The position numbers and the translations under genes are program-made. From NCBI RefSeq assembly GCF_965237655.1, contig NZ_CBDEGB010000001.1:930001-994000 (forward strand): a stretch of 64,000 bases of DNA. Direction: 5' to 3'. The notes under the pieces were generated by a model that was given only the letters and a program-made list of their open reading frames with translations, ran no database searches and was not told where the DNA came from. Of this stretch, positions 9,085 through 17,794 are shown one piece after another (positions within the stretch are counted from its first letter, which is position 1; each line of letters starts with the position of its first letter). The DNA comes from Poriferisodalis sp965237655. GTDB taxonomy: Bacteria; Actinomycetota; Acidimicrobiia; Acidimicrobiales; Poriferisodalaceae.

Positions 9085-9714
9085 CTAAAGGAGTCGCAAC
9101 TCGCGAGCTATCGCCACGGCTTCTATGCGGTTTCGTGCGTGCAGCTTCGACAGCAGCGCTTGGGTGTAGCTGCGCACCGTGTTCTCCGCGAGATGCAACT
9201 CGGCCGCGATCTCCTTACTGGTGCGGCCCAGCGCCATGACACACAAGACCTCGTATTCCCGCAGGGTCAGCGACTCGTACACGCCGCCTTCCTCTCCGAG
9301 CCGCAGCGCCCGAACCTTCGGGTCCACAACAAGCGACGGATCCACGTAGATCTCTCCGGTCATCACGCGGCGCAGTGCGTCCACCAGATTGCTGGCGTCT
9401 TTCAGCACGACTCCCACCGCGCCCGCGTTCAGGCAGGCCCGCAGCGGTTCCCGGTCATCGAAGGCTGTGTGAATTACGATGCGAGACGTCCGCGAGACGT
9501 CAGACAGAAGCCGGCAGAGGTGCGGTGCGAAGCAGTCGCCCAGCTTCAAGTCCAACAGCACCAGGTCAGGTGTCAGCGACTTTGCCAGTACCACCCCTTC
9601 GTCGCCGTTGGTGGCCTCGCCGATTATGTCGAAGTCCAGCTCGCCGGCCAACAGCTGGCGGACCCCTTCAATCACCACAGGATGATCGTCGATCACCAGT
9701 ACCGAAGCGGTCAT
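9085..9714 (-). CDS. NarL/LuxR-type response regulator
   Basis: A 209-residue response regulator. The receiver domain begins MTASVLVIDDHPVV with the phosphoacceptor Asp at about residue 55 (LVLLDLKLGD). The C-terminal LuxR HTH (about residues 145-205) reads LTLREYEVLCVMALGRTSKE then LAENTVRSYTQALLSKL. It overlaps the sensor kinase gene by four bases (ATGA). Its likely targets are the transporter and amidase genes on either side. Confidence 0.92.
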   Translation of the reverse strand: MTASVLVIDDHPVVIEGVRQLLAGELDFDIIGEATNGDEGVVLAKSLTPDLVLLDLKLGDCFAPHLCRLLSDVSRTSRIVIHTAFDDREPLRACLNAGAVGVVLKDASNLVDALRRVMTGEIYVDPSLVVDPKVRALRLGEEGGVYESLTLREYEVLCVMALGRTSKEIAAELHLAENTVRSYTQALLSKLHARNRIEAVAIARELRLL

Positions 9715-10895
9715 TGATGCTCGCCGACGGGCATCGTGATGCGGACCGTCGTCCCGCCGTCCTCTCCGGGCCGCACCTCGAAGTCGCCGCCTTGGCGCTG
9801 TGCCCGTCGCAGCATCGAGGCCAAGCCCCAGTGCCGGTCGCCCGACGGGACCACCAGCAGCTGGAATTCCTCCGGCAGTCCGTGGCCGTCGTCTTGGATG
9901 ACCAGTGAGACTTCTGCGTCTCTGAATTCCAGCGTCGCGACGACCATCGACGCTTGCGCGTGCTGTTCGATATTGAAGAAGGCTTGGCGGGCGATGCTGA
10001 CGAGAGCAGCCTCGACTCGTTGCGGTATCGGACGAATTGCACCCCGCACTACGAAGTGCGCCATGAGCCCCGATCTGCCGGCCAAGTCGTCGATCTCGCT
10101 CTGCAGCGCAACGGTCGCGGACTCGCTGGACACGCTGGGCTCTGTGACTTTGAAGGCCTGGCGCATGCGTTGGGTTGCTTCTTGAGCTTGCCGCTCGATG
10201 CGCTCGGCGATCGCGGATTGGCTCTCGCTGCCGCCATCGCGCAGACATTGTGCGGCAACGCTGATCGAGAACAGCAGCTGGCTCACGTCGTCGTGGAGAT
10301 TGCTCGCAATGCGTTGACGTTCGGCATCGACGTGCCGCCGGATGGCAGTGGCGGCTCGAATCGAGGCGGCCATCATCGGCGCCAGGTTGAAGGCGGCTTC
10401 TTCGAGCAGCACCTTGGATCGGTCGCCGATCGACCCGATGGAGCGCAGGCCGCCGTACAGGATTCCCACGAGCTCGTTGTCGTACTCGACGGGCACAGCC
10501 ACCATGCCGCCGAGCCCCTCAGCGGACACCACGTCGGAAAAGTGATTGGTGATGCGCGGGTCGGTGGTGTAGTTCTCCACCTCGATCGGCTGCCGCTCGA
10601 TCATCACCCTGCCGCCCATGCCTTCGCCCGTCGACAACTGAACTTGGCGGAAACGGTCGGTGCGTGCGCCATGGACGCCGCGCATCGCGTAGTGCGACAT
10701 GCCGTCACGTACGGCCACTGAAACGAGCGGGAGCCCCAGCAGGCGATGCAGCATCGTGGCGGTGTGCTGGGCGAGCGCTCCCGGGTCGAGGAATCCGACG
10801 AGCGTCTCGCTGAGATCCGCGAGCCGTTCGAGATCCTCAAGGCCGACAGCGTCGCTGCCCCTGGTGCCGTTCCCCCTGGGCCTGACTTCAGTCAT
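9711..10895 (-). CDS. GAF-domain sensor histidine kinase (HisKA_3 type)
   Basis: A 394-residue soluble kinase with no membrane helices. An N-terminal GAF domain (about residues 25-185, with GEGMGGRV and MVAVPVEYDNELVGILYGG) is followed by the NarL-family dimerisation box ERQRIASNLHDDVSQLL (phosphoaccepting His about 201) and a HATPase domain with QDDGHGLP and HWGLASMLRRA. The ATG at 10895 is preceded by GAGGGAG; a longer start at 10919 is possible. It is translationally coupled to the response regulator. A cytoplasmic GAF sensor suggests detection of an internal metabolite. Confidence 0.9.
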   Translation of the reverse strand: MTEVRPRGNGTRGSDAVGLEDLERLADLSETLVGFLDPGALAQHTATMLHRLLGLPLVSVAVRDGMSHYAMRGVHGARTDRFRQVQLSTGEGMGGRVMIERQPIEVENYTTDPRITNHFSDVVSAEGLGGMVAVPVEYDNELVGILYGGLRSIGSIGDRSKVLLEEAAFNLAPMMAASIRAATAIRRHVDAERQRIASNLHDDVSQLLFSISVAAQCLRDGGSESQSAIAERIERQAQEATQRMRQAFKVTEPSVSSESATVALQSEIDDLAGRSGLMAHFVVRGAIRPIPQRVEAALVSIARQAFFNIEQHAQASMVVATLEFRDAEVSLVIQDDGHGLPEEFQLLVVPSGDRHWGLASMLRRAQRQGGDFEVRPGEDGGTTVRITMPVGEHQ

Positions 10896-10960
10896 GGCTC
10901 CCTCGCGCTCTGAGACCAACGCTTCCCCAATTGATAGAGCACGGTTCGTGTGCTCTTCGT

Positions 10961-12511
10961 TCAGCCGTCGAGCCTCTTTCTTGCCACCGGAGATAGGGCG
11001 AATCCGCCCACAAGCTTCTCATAGGAACGACCTACCCGAATCAGCGTGCACTCATCCCATTGCTTGCCCACGATGCTCATGCCGACCGGCATGCCATGGC
11101 CTGCTGCGACCGGAATCGTCAGGTCAGGATTGCCGGTCACGTTGGAAACCGCCGTGTTGGGAATCATCTCCAGCGCACGCGCCACGTACTCGTCGATCGG
11201 GGCGTCACTCGATGGGATTTCTTTCGCCGAGAACGGCAGCGTCGGATAGCACAGTATGTCGTAGTCGGCGAGCGCCGCGTCGACGGCGGCGTTGATCTGC
11301 GGGCGAACGTTGGAGGCTCGCGCATAGGCCCCGCCACCGGTATGGGAGATCGTGTGCTCCGCGCACAGCATCACGAACTTGAGCGTCTTCGATGTCAGCT
11401 GGGCTTTGGCCTTCCAGCCTCGATGGGAGTGCTCGATCTGTTCGGGGTCGAACCGGCCTCGGTAGTTCATGCCGTAGCCGTTGCCTCGAATCATCTGCCA
11501 CATGGCACCGTCGGTTGCGATGACGTTCCAGACATGCAGCGCGTCTCGGTGTTCGGGGATCGAGACGGTCTCGACGATTGCTCCGGCGTCCGCGAGACGA
11601 TGAGCGGCAGTTTCCACGAGTGAGTCGGAATCGGGGTCGCTGAGTCCCTCCCATCCGAATCCTTCGGCAACGACGCCAACCCTGAGACCCTCGATCCCGC
11701 CATCCATGCCGGCGGAGTAGTCGATGCCCGATGGCGCATGGGGTTGGCGTGGGTCGTGGCCGTCAGGACCGGCGATCGCGGTGAGGAATGCCGCCAGATC
11801 TGCCATGTTTCGTGCGATCGGGCCCAGATGGTCGATGGTCCACTCGATCGGATATGCGCCGGTGTAGGGGACAAGGCCGAAGGTTGGCTTCAGCCCGGCG
11901 TTGCCGCAGAACGCTGAAGGCATCCGGATCGAACCGCCTTGATCGCCAGCGATGGCCATGTCCACTTCGCCAGCAGCCACCAGGGCGCCGCTGCCACCCG
12001 ACGAACCCCCTGAGGTTCGCGACGTGTCCCAGGGGTTGCGAATGGGACCCGTGGCGCACGTATGGCTGGCGCCTGAGAAGCACAGATCCTCGCATGCTGA
12101 TTTGCCCAGGATCGTTCCCCCCGCAGCCAGGATCCGGGTCACGACAGTGGCATCTATGGTGGGGACGTAGCCTTCGACGATGCGCGAGCCGTTCATCATC
12201 GGGATTCCAGCGACCGCCACGTTGTCCTTGATGGCGAACGTCTTTCCCGTCAGCGGACCGAACTCGGATTCACGGAGCTCACACCGGAAGTACCAGGCCC
12301 CGAGCTGGTTGTCGCCCTCAGCCGGGTGGTAGCTGTGACGCTCCGGCGCAGCGGGTTTGGATGCGTCGTACATCGCATCGACGTACTCGTATGACCCCAG
12401 CGTGCCTTCGATCAGCGCCTGATACACCGAGAGCTCGTCGTCGTGAAGTCCCAGATTCCAGTTCTGCGAAATCGCCCGAAGCTCGTCCAAGTCCGGTACT
12501 GGAATGGCCAC
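10961..12511 (-). CDS. amidase signature enzyme, Rhodococcus-type amidase
   Basis: A 516-residue amidase signature hydrolase converting an amide to its acid plus ammonia. The Ser-cisSer-Lys triad is visible: the Lys in FAIKDNVAVAG, the cis-Ser in SGGSSGGSG and the nucleophile in GDQGGSIRMPS. Long segments (LGSYEYVDAMYDA, MMNGSRIVEGYVPTIDATVV, SACEDLCFSGASH, LVPYTGAYPIEWTIDHLGP) match the large enantioselective amidases that accompany nitrile hydratase in Rhodococcus. No nitrile hydratase gene is present here. It sits upstream of a two-component system and an amide-type importer on the same strand, suggesting a coordinated amide-use unit. Confidence 0.9.
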   Translation of the reverse strand: MAIPVPDLDELRAISQNWNLGLHDDELSVYQALIEGTLGSYEYVDAMYDASKPAAPERHSYHPAEGDNQLGAWYFRCELRESEFGPLTGKTFAIKDNVAVAGIPMMNGSRIVEGYVPTIDATVVTRILAAGGTILGKSACEDLCFSGASHTCATGPIRNPWDTSRTSGGSSGGSGALVAAGEVDMAIAGDQGGSIRMPSAFCGNAGLKPTFGLVPYTGAYPIEWTIDHLGPIARNMADLAAFLTAIAGPDGHDPRQPHAPSGIDYSAGMDGGIEGLRVGVVAEGFGWEGLSDPDSDSLVETAAHRLADAGAIVETVSIPEHRDALHVWNVIATDGAMWQMIRGNGYGMNYRGRFDPEQIEHSHRGWKAKAQLTSKTLKFVMLCAEHTISHTGGGAYARASNVRPQINAAVDAALADYDILCYPTLPFSAKEIPSSDAPIDEYVARALEMIPNTAVSNVTGNPDLTIPVAAGHGMPVGMSIVGKQWDECTLIRVGRSYEKLVGGFALSPVARKRLDG

Positions 12512-12687
12512 CGCTACCCCCAGGTCGTCCGTCGTCGCGACCCTCGAAAGGGCCGAACCGTTCGCAGCGTAAGTACGGCCGCGAACGCCATGTCACCTGC
12601 AATTGCGGGTACCTGGATGGGGGGGTCAGAGTGACCACAGAGAAGGAGCAGTCCGAACGACAATTCATCGTCAAATAACATCTGAAA

Positions 12688-12712
12688 TGTCGCTAAACTC
12701 GTCAGAGCGACA
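12688..12712. promoter_or_regulatory. inverted repeat upstream of Fic gene, possible operator
   Basis: TGTCGCT (12688-12694) and AGCGACA (12706-12712) form a perfect 7-base inverted repeat with an 11-base spacer, ending 18 bases before the GTG start of the Fic gene. The Fic protein has a C-terminal winged-helix-like region, so autoregulation is possible. The intergenic stretch between the divergent amidase and Fic genes (219 bases) shows nothing else clear. Confidence 0.45.
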
Positions 12713-12730
12713 ACTCGGAAGGGCACGATC

Positions 12731-14098
12731 GTGGGTTGGAACCAGCAGCGATTCTGGGACGACCGGACATTCACGTCTCGCGCAGCGCGACCGACCGACC
12801 CGAAAGAGCAGGTCTTCTCTGCCTTCGTCCCTCATCTGATCAGCGGATGGGCACCGGAACTGCACGCTGACACATGGCAGCGGATTACCGCTGCGGCCCA
12901 GCGATGCGAGGACCTCGCGCAGTCGACAGCGGGCGCTCCAGGGTTGGCTTCGGAGTGGCTCTTGGACCGAGCTGAGAGCATCGCCTCGAGCACGATCGAA
13001 GAGATCCGGCCGTCAGCTCGTCGGGTTGCCCGGGCGGAAGCGCAACTCAGCCTCTTTGGCACCCAGCCGCCCCTTCCCGAGATGGAGGCATTGCGCAACG
13101 TCGCGACAACAAGGAAGGCGAGTGAGTTGGCAGCATCGAGCGCAGACCTGACGATCGATGCGTTGTGCGAGATCCACGCAACGTTGATGGGGGACGACGA
13201 CCCGATCGCCGGGCAGCTCCGCGACCGGCAGAACTGGGTCGGCGGCGGCGCCCTTGGCGGCCCGCTCGAAGCTCGCCATGTCGGCCCGCCACCGGAACTC
13301 GTGCACGATCTGCTCGAAGACCTCATCGAGTTCATCAACGGCGACGGAATACCGCTCGTGCGTGCAGCGATCGCTCATGCCCAGTTCGAGACAGTCCACC
13401 CCTTCCCCGACGGGAACGGGAGAACCGGCCGTGCACTGATCCAGTACATGTACCTGCGCGACGGGGTGATCGGGAGCGGAGCGCTGCCGGTGAGTTCGTC
13501 GCTGATGCTCAACAAGGAGCGGTATTTCGACGCGCTCGACCTGACTCGTGTCGTCTGTGCGCCTGATGCACCTCAGCGGTCGCAGGCAATCCGGCCTTGG
13601 ATCGAGTTACTGGCTGAGGCGACCGACCATGCTTGCGTTCTGCGGAGCAGGCTCACCTCGCACGTCGAATCGCTCACCGAACGATGGGTCCATCAGGCTC
13701 GCTCGTCGAGCATTCGAACCTCGAGCGCTGCGTTCCGCCTGCTGCAGCAACTCCCTCAGCACCCCGTGATCACCGTCGACAGCGCAATGGGCCTGCTGCG
13801 GGTTGACAAGCGAACAGCCCAACGAGCGGTCGCCCGACTTGCCGACGCAGGCGTCTTGGAGCAACGAAGCGCTGGTCGCCGCAACCGCGTGTTCGAGTGC
13901 CGCGACATGATGGACGCCTTCAACGAATCAGTGCGCCAGCAATCTGCTCAGAACCTGACGCTGTCAACGCCCAGCAAGGCCACCGTTGCTCCGACGTCGG
14001 GCACATGCGGAGCGCCGACGAGTCGAGGCGGCACATGCGGCCATCCACAGCCGCCCCCGGGTGGTCGTTGCCAAGCCGGGCATCGCAGAGCAAGCTGA
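12731..14098 (+). CDS. Fic family protein with C-terminal HTH and Cys/His tail
   Basis: A probable AMP-transferase (455 residues). The Fic motif HPFPDGNGRTGR is complete, with the catalytic His. Upstream in the protein, SSTIEEI resembles the (S/T)xxxE(G/N) inhibitory helix, so it would be a self-inhibited class II Fic protein. About residues 335-400 form a winged-helix-like region (SAMGLLRVDKRTAQRAVARL). The last 25 residues have a Cys/His pattern (CGAPTSRGGTCGHPQ ... RCQAGH) typical of a small metal-binding knuckle. A GTG start at 12731 is supported by GGAAGG nine bases upstream. The target protein is unknown. Confidence 0.88.
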   Translation: MGWNQQRFWDDRTFTSRAARPTDPKEQVFSAFVPHLISGWAPELHADTWQRITAAAQRCEDLAQSTAGAPGLASEWLLDRAESIASSTIEEIRPSARRVARAEAQLSLFGTQPPLPEMEALRNVATTRKASELAASSADLTIDALCEIHATLMGDDDPIAGQLRDRQNWVGGGALGGPLEARHVGPPPELVHDLLEDLIEFINGDGIPLVRAAIAHAQFETVHPFPDGNGRTGRALIQYMYLRDGVIGSGALPVSSSLMLNKERYFDALDLTRVVCAPDAPQRSQAIRPWIELLAEATDHACVLRSRLTSHVESLTERWVHQARSSSIRTSSAAFRLLQQLPQHPVITVDSAMGLLRVDKRTAQRAVARLADAGVLEQRSAGRRNRVFECRDMMDAFNESVRQQSAQNLTLSTPSKATVAPTSGTCGAPTSRGGTCGHPQPPPGGRCQAGHRRAS

Positions 14099-14123
14099 TC
14101 GCGAAGCGGCTCAGCAGGTGGAT

Positions 14124-14977
14124 TCAGGTTGAGAGGCGGCGGGCCGTGGCGGCATCGAACCCCACGGAGAACTCGATCGGCAGGTCCTCGCGGTGCCATT
14201 CGCCATCGATGCGCAGATCAAGCAGCGATCGGTCGATCCGGACTCGCATGTTGCTGGCAGTTCCGGGGGCGATGCGCTCCTTGGCGAAGCCCACCAACCG
14301 CTTCGCAGGACGTTCGTGAACAGAATCGGGCACGCTGCCATAGACCTGCACGACGGCGGAACCGGGACGCAGACCGGTGTTCCTAACAGTGGCGATCACT
14401 TCGTCGCCGTCGAGGCGAGCATCGCCGAGTTCGAACGCGGTGTAGCCGAGGCCGTGTCCGAAGGGCAGGTGGGCCGGAGTGCTCTTGGCGTCGAGGTGCC
14501 ACTGGCCGTGCAGCAGTCCGTAGGTCGCCGTCTCGGCCTCTGGGTCGAAGTCGGTGAGCTCGCGCTCGTCGCGCGGCACGGCGAACGGCAGTCGCCCGCC
14601 GGGCTCGGCCTGGCCCAGCAGCACGTCGGCCAACGCGTTGCCGCCTTCGGACCCGGGGTACCACACCATCAACGTGGCCGCGACGCTGTCGAGCCAGGGC
14701 ATCACCACTGCGCCTCCCGACATGACTGCCACGATCACCCGGTCGCACGCAGCCCGAGCGTCAGCGATGAGCTGCTCATCGCCCGGATGCAGCCGCAAGG
14801 AGCCTCGGTCGCCACCCAAGGGCAAGCCGGCCACAGGGTCGCGGAGCCCCATGATGAGGTCGGTGACGACCAGCCCGTTCCAACCCCAGTCGTCGCGCAG
14901 CACCTCGGTGAGCAACGGCCGACCACGCAGCCCCGCGGTCCGTCGGCGAAGCTCAAACCGGGAATGCCGAGCCGGTC
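14124..14977 (-). pseudogene. GH3 beta-glucosidase remnant, N-truncated with internal deletion
   Basis: The C-terminal two-thirds of a glycoside hydrolase family 3 enzyme is readable from about 14921 to 14124: RPLLTEVLRDDWGWNGLVVTD (split here at the nucleophile Asp), YPGSEGGNALADVLLG, LPFGHGLGYT and a fibronectin-III-like tail. Immediately upstream, in a different frame at 14921-14977, is a piece of the GH3 N-terminus (LGIPGLSFADGPRGCVVG). In intact GH3 enzymes these two motifs are roughly 200 residues apart, so an out-of-frame deletion has joined them at about 14920. No start codon or N-terminal leader remains. It is a dead gene. Confidence 0.8.
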
Positions 14978-14984
14978 GTGCCTC

Positions 14985-15491
14985 CTATTTTCGCGACGGC
15001 TTCACGAACGGCAGTCTCGAGAGAGAAATCGGAACATCGATCGGTTGTTCACTCTCATCCCATCTCAGGAATACAGCATCATGAGGATCTAGGTAAGCCG
15101 GCAATTGGGCGAACCCGATTATTTCCTTGAGATTCGAACTCCAACCGATGCTCGTCGCGAATCCAGTGACGTCACCCCCACTCAGCAATTGCATAGGGGG
15201 GATACGCCGAATTTTACCGTTGACGATGGGCATCTCATCACGCTCCAAGTATGACGAAATAAGCTGACGCCAATCAACTCTCATGGCCCAAATACGACGT
15301 CCGATGCCTCCAGCTTGACTTTCAGTAAGGAGTGCGTTTCTTCCGACAAAGTCACCCTTGTTGAAGTCCACAAAGCGTCCGAGATTTAGTTCGTACGGCG
15401 AAGCGTGGTACGCATCATCTACCAAGCCATAGCTATGCGCCTTTACGACATCTGGACCCGTTCGTGCATAGTCAATGGCGGGAAGCACCAT
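14985..15491 (-). pseudogene. C-terminal fragment of a GcvT-like aminomethyltransferase/demethylase
   Basis: A 168-residue open frame matching only the C-terminal part of folate-binding GcvT-family proteins (the group with LigM, DmdA and dimethylglycine oxidases). Visible motifs are ASPYELNLGRFVDFNKGDF and VGRNALLTE, then the C-terminal barrel. Full-length relatives are about 400 or more residues, so the N-terminal two-thirds are missing; an ATG at 15491 is probably fortuitous. The stretch is visibly AT-richer than its surroundings, which suggests import. Its stop codon abuts the GH3 remnant. Confidence 0.7.
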
Positions 15492-15494
15492 GCC

Positions 15495-15863
15495 AGCCTC
15501 AGAAGATCGAGCTGCTGCGTCCTGAGCAGTTCATTGCCCGGCACGGCGGGAGAGGCCAGAAGAACGACGAATGCGACGATGTCAGACCGGTTGGCCACGT
15601 ACGGCGCAACCATGCCGCCTTCGCTGTGACCGAGCAGACCGATGCTGCCGGCCTCGGTCGTCTCGGGAGCGGAGCAGCTTGACGGCTGCTTCGACATCGG
15701 AGGCTCGGTCCTCGATGGTTGCCTCCAGACCGTCGCCCGAAGATCCGCCGACACCACGGTCGTCGAAGCGCAGCGAGGCGATGCCCACTTGGGCCAGCTG
15801 TCGGCGCAACGTCTTCGCTGCTGCAGGCGGCTGCTGCCACCACGAGCAGCCGTACGAGCAGCA
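15495..15863 (-). pseudogene. alpha/beta hydrolase remnant with frameshift
   Basis: Two overlapping frames together give a serine-hydrolase core. The first, from about 15863 to 15680, reads QQPPAAAKTLRRQLAQVG, then ASLRFDDRGVGGSSGDG and VEAAVKLLRS. The second continues to about 15495 with SIGLLGHSEGGMVAPYVA and LLASPAVPGNELL, including the nucleophile elbow GHSEGG. A frameshift near 15672 separates them, and both ends of the gene are missing. The 3' end runs into the GcvT-like remnant. Confidence 0.7.
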
Positions 15864-15898
15864 CGGTGAGCAGCCGTACTGCCTCCCGCCGGCTCGAC

Positions 15899-16540
15899 TC
15901 AGTGCCCCGGTCTGATTGCTCGGATGAGCCGAGCCACGACTTCGGACCAGTCGTCATCGGTTGGGCGACCCCGCTCCTCGGCCTGAACACGCATGGTCAG
16001 ATAGGTGCCAAGGCCGAGTGCCTGGCACAAGAAGACGACAGCATCGGTGCTCAACGACGGGTCGATGACGCCGGTCGCCTTGCCTTCGGCCACGATCTCC
16101 GCGAGATCGCCCGCTTCTGCCTCCTGGCACTGGGCAACGGCCGGGTGCAGCCACGGTTCCCGGCTGGCGCTGACACATGCCTCGATCCAAAGGTTGCGAG
16201 TGTCATCGCGTGTCGATATGAACAGCGCCGCGCCGAGCATCGTGAGCTTCTCGGCAGTGGTCGCCTCAGTATCCTTGATCAACAGCAGCATTCGCTGCGC
16301 CGATGTGTGCTCGATGACAGCGGTGAACAGTTCGCGCTTGGTGGGCCAACGCGCGTAGATGGCCCCGGTGGTCAGACCGCACCTGCGGGCGATATCCGAG
16401 ACGGTCGCGGATTCGTAGCCGCGCTCGCTGAATACGCTGATCGCCGAATTCAAGAGGCGATGCGTGACTTCCTCGGGTCCTCGACTGCGCGATGCCGTTT
16501 CAGCTGGAACCGGGGAATCGGAATTCGGGAGAAGCGGCAC
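15899..16540 (-). CDS. TetR family transcriptional regulator
   Basis: A 213-residue repressor-type protein. The N-terminal HTH reads AISVFSERGYESATVSDIAR and then CGLTTGAIYARWPTKRELF, the canonical TetR pattern. The C-terminal ligand domain is helical and unassigned. It is followed by gene remnants and preceded by a 91-base gap from the next gene on the same strand, so its target may be itself or the upstream gene. No ligand can be inferred. Confidence 0.9.
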   Translation of the reverse strand: MPLLPNSDSPVPAETASRSRGPEEVTHRLLNSAISVFSERGYESATVSDIARRCGLTTGAIYARWPTKRELFTAVIEHTSAQRMLLLIKDTEATTAEKLTMLGAALFISTRDDTRNLWIEACVSASREPWLHPAVAQCQEAEAGDLAEIVAEGKATGVIDPSLSTDAVVFLCQALGLGTYLTMRVQAEERGRPTDDDWSEVVARLIRAIRPGH

Positions 16541-16631
16541 TGAACGCTGATCGTAGTCTTAACGACTGTTTAGCCAATGCAGCACTTCGCTGACTCCGCG
16601 GGCCGAATTCGACCCCCTCTCGATCCCTCTC

Positions 16632-17381
16632 TTAGATCGTGATCTCGTGCCGGATGCCTCGGACGTCCATTTCGAAGTCGAGATCGTGTACCGGCGGGCG
16701 CGACCGGTACCACCGCAGTCCGTGACGGGTCGCTGGTCCCAACGCGGGAATCACCGCGTCCTCCAGCAACCCTTCATGCATGAACACCGTGTACACGTCG
16801 GCAGTCGTGACGAGATCCCAGCTAGCGCCCATGGCCCCCAAGCGCGAACCCATGGTGGCCACGACGTGGCCGGCCTTCTCGCGCATGGCCTCGGACCCGG
16901 TCTCGCCCTTGCGGATGATCGCGTTGTCGTCGAGCGTCGCTTCGGGAATCTCCCCGGCTCCCGAGACCACGAATGTCGCCGGAGCGGCTCCGTCGCTCTC
17001 AGCGGTGTAGGAGAAGGCGTGCAGAACCGGCTCGGTGGGTGGGTTGTGGGCCGGAGCCACATTGGTGCGTGCAACGGGGTTGTGGTCGTCGACGTAGAGA
17101 TCCCATGACCGGACCAGCTCGACGTAGCCGGCGTTGAATTCCATAAAGCCGGGCATGGAGTACGGGACTGGGCAACGCAGCTCGATCGCACACAGGGCCT
17201 GACGCTCCCGCCCGACCTCGGACAGGTGGGCGTCGATCAGCTCGAAGCCCTTCCGCCACGGCAGCTGGGTTCCCAGCGTCGCGTGGACTATCTCGTGGTC
17301 CCCCTCGGCTACTACCCCGCTGGAGAACGGGGAAATGCCCGTGAGGAAGCGGTACCCGCCTCGGGGGTTGGCGATGAGCAT
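16632..17381 (-). CDS. RidA-like protein, resembles 2-amino-5-chloromuconate deaminase (CnbZ)
   Basis: A 249-residue soluble protein starting MLIANPRGGYRFLTGI. The order of motifs (PFSSGVVAEGDHEIVHATL, LPWRKGFELIDAHL, CAIELRCPVPYSMPGFMEFN, NPVARTNVAPAHNPP) matches, from memory, a family of RidA/YjgF-related deaminases that includes CnbZ. The start at 17381 was chosen because family members begin with this NPRGGYRF segment; the frame stays open further upstream without similarity. The substrate is unknown; an imine or aminomuconate hydrolysis role is inferred. Confidence 0.6.
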   Translation of the reverse strand: MLIANPRGGYRFLTGISPFSSGVVAEGDHEIVHATLGTQLPWRKGFELIDAHLSEVGRERQALCAIELRCPVPYSMPGFMEFNAGYVELVRSWDLYVDDHNPVARTNVAPAHNPPTEPVLHAFSYTAESDGAAPATFVVSGAGEIPEATLDDNAIIRKGETGSEAMREKAGHVVATMGSRLGAMGASWDLVTTADVYTVFMHEGLLEDAVIPALGPATRHGLRWYRSRPPVHDLDFEMDVRGIRHEITI

Positions 17382-17602
17382 GGTTCGACTCCCATCGGAA
17401 GTGTTCGCTGTGCCACGTCCCGCGCAGTCGCGAGGGAACACCCGGACAGTACTGATCTTGCATGGTCTCGGCACCTGGCGGCAGCAAAAAGCGCTCGGCG
17501 AGCTAACCGTCCGACAGCGTGTCGCGCAGGCGGTTGCCCTGCTCGGCGCGATCGCTACGGGACCCCGCGGGCCCGAATCAGGCTCGATGCACCCGTGCCG
17601 GC

Positions 17603-17713
17603 TTATCCGCTGGGCATGGTCCAGCTGACGACAAGCAGGCAGCCGGCGAGCGCCACAGCGATGGCGAGCAGCCAGTCGCCGGTGCGAGCACGGGTCTCGG
17701 TGGGTGTGTTCAT
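17603..17713 (-). CDS. possible 36-residue single-pass membrane protein
   Basis: A short frame encodes a charged N-terminus (MNTPTETRARTGDW) followed by one hydrophobic helix (LLAIAVALAGCLLVVSW) and a four-residue tail. It lies in the intergenic space between the RidA-like gene and the divergent amino-acid-binding protein. The clean topology is suggestive, but no ribosome-binding site stands out and the frame is short enough to be chance. Confidence 0.3.
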   Translation of the reverse strand: MNTPTETRARTGDWLLAIAVALAGCLLVVSWTMPSG

Positions 17714-17794
17714 GGTGACTTTTCCATCTCTGTGCACCATGCTGTTGGGGTGCACGTTGTCCTCACTGCAGTGCACCAAGGGGGTGTCACACGA

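Noticed and set aside
9715..10248. N-terminal extension of the response regulator
   Set aside because: The receiver domain begins at 9714; upstream residues overlap the sensor kinase gene and have shadow-frame composition.
15582..15990. Possible small lipoprotein gene near 15,500-15,990
   Set aside because: The Leu/Val/Ala-rich stretch is in a frame that continues into the antisense of the hydrolase remnant and has no start or ribosome-binding site.
16541..16631. TetR operator upstream of the TetR gene
   Set aside because: Only four-base arms (AGTC/GACT) are visible, too weak to report as an operator.
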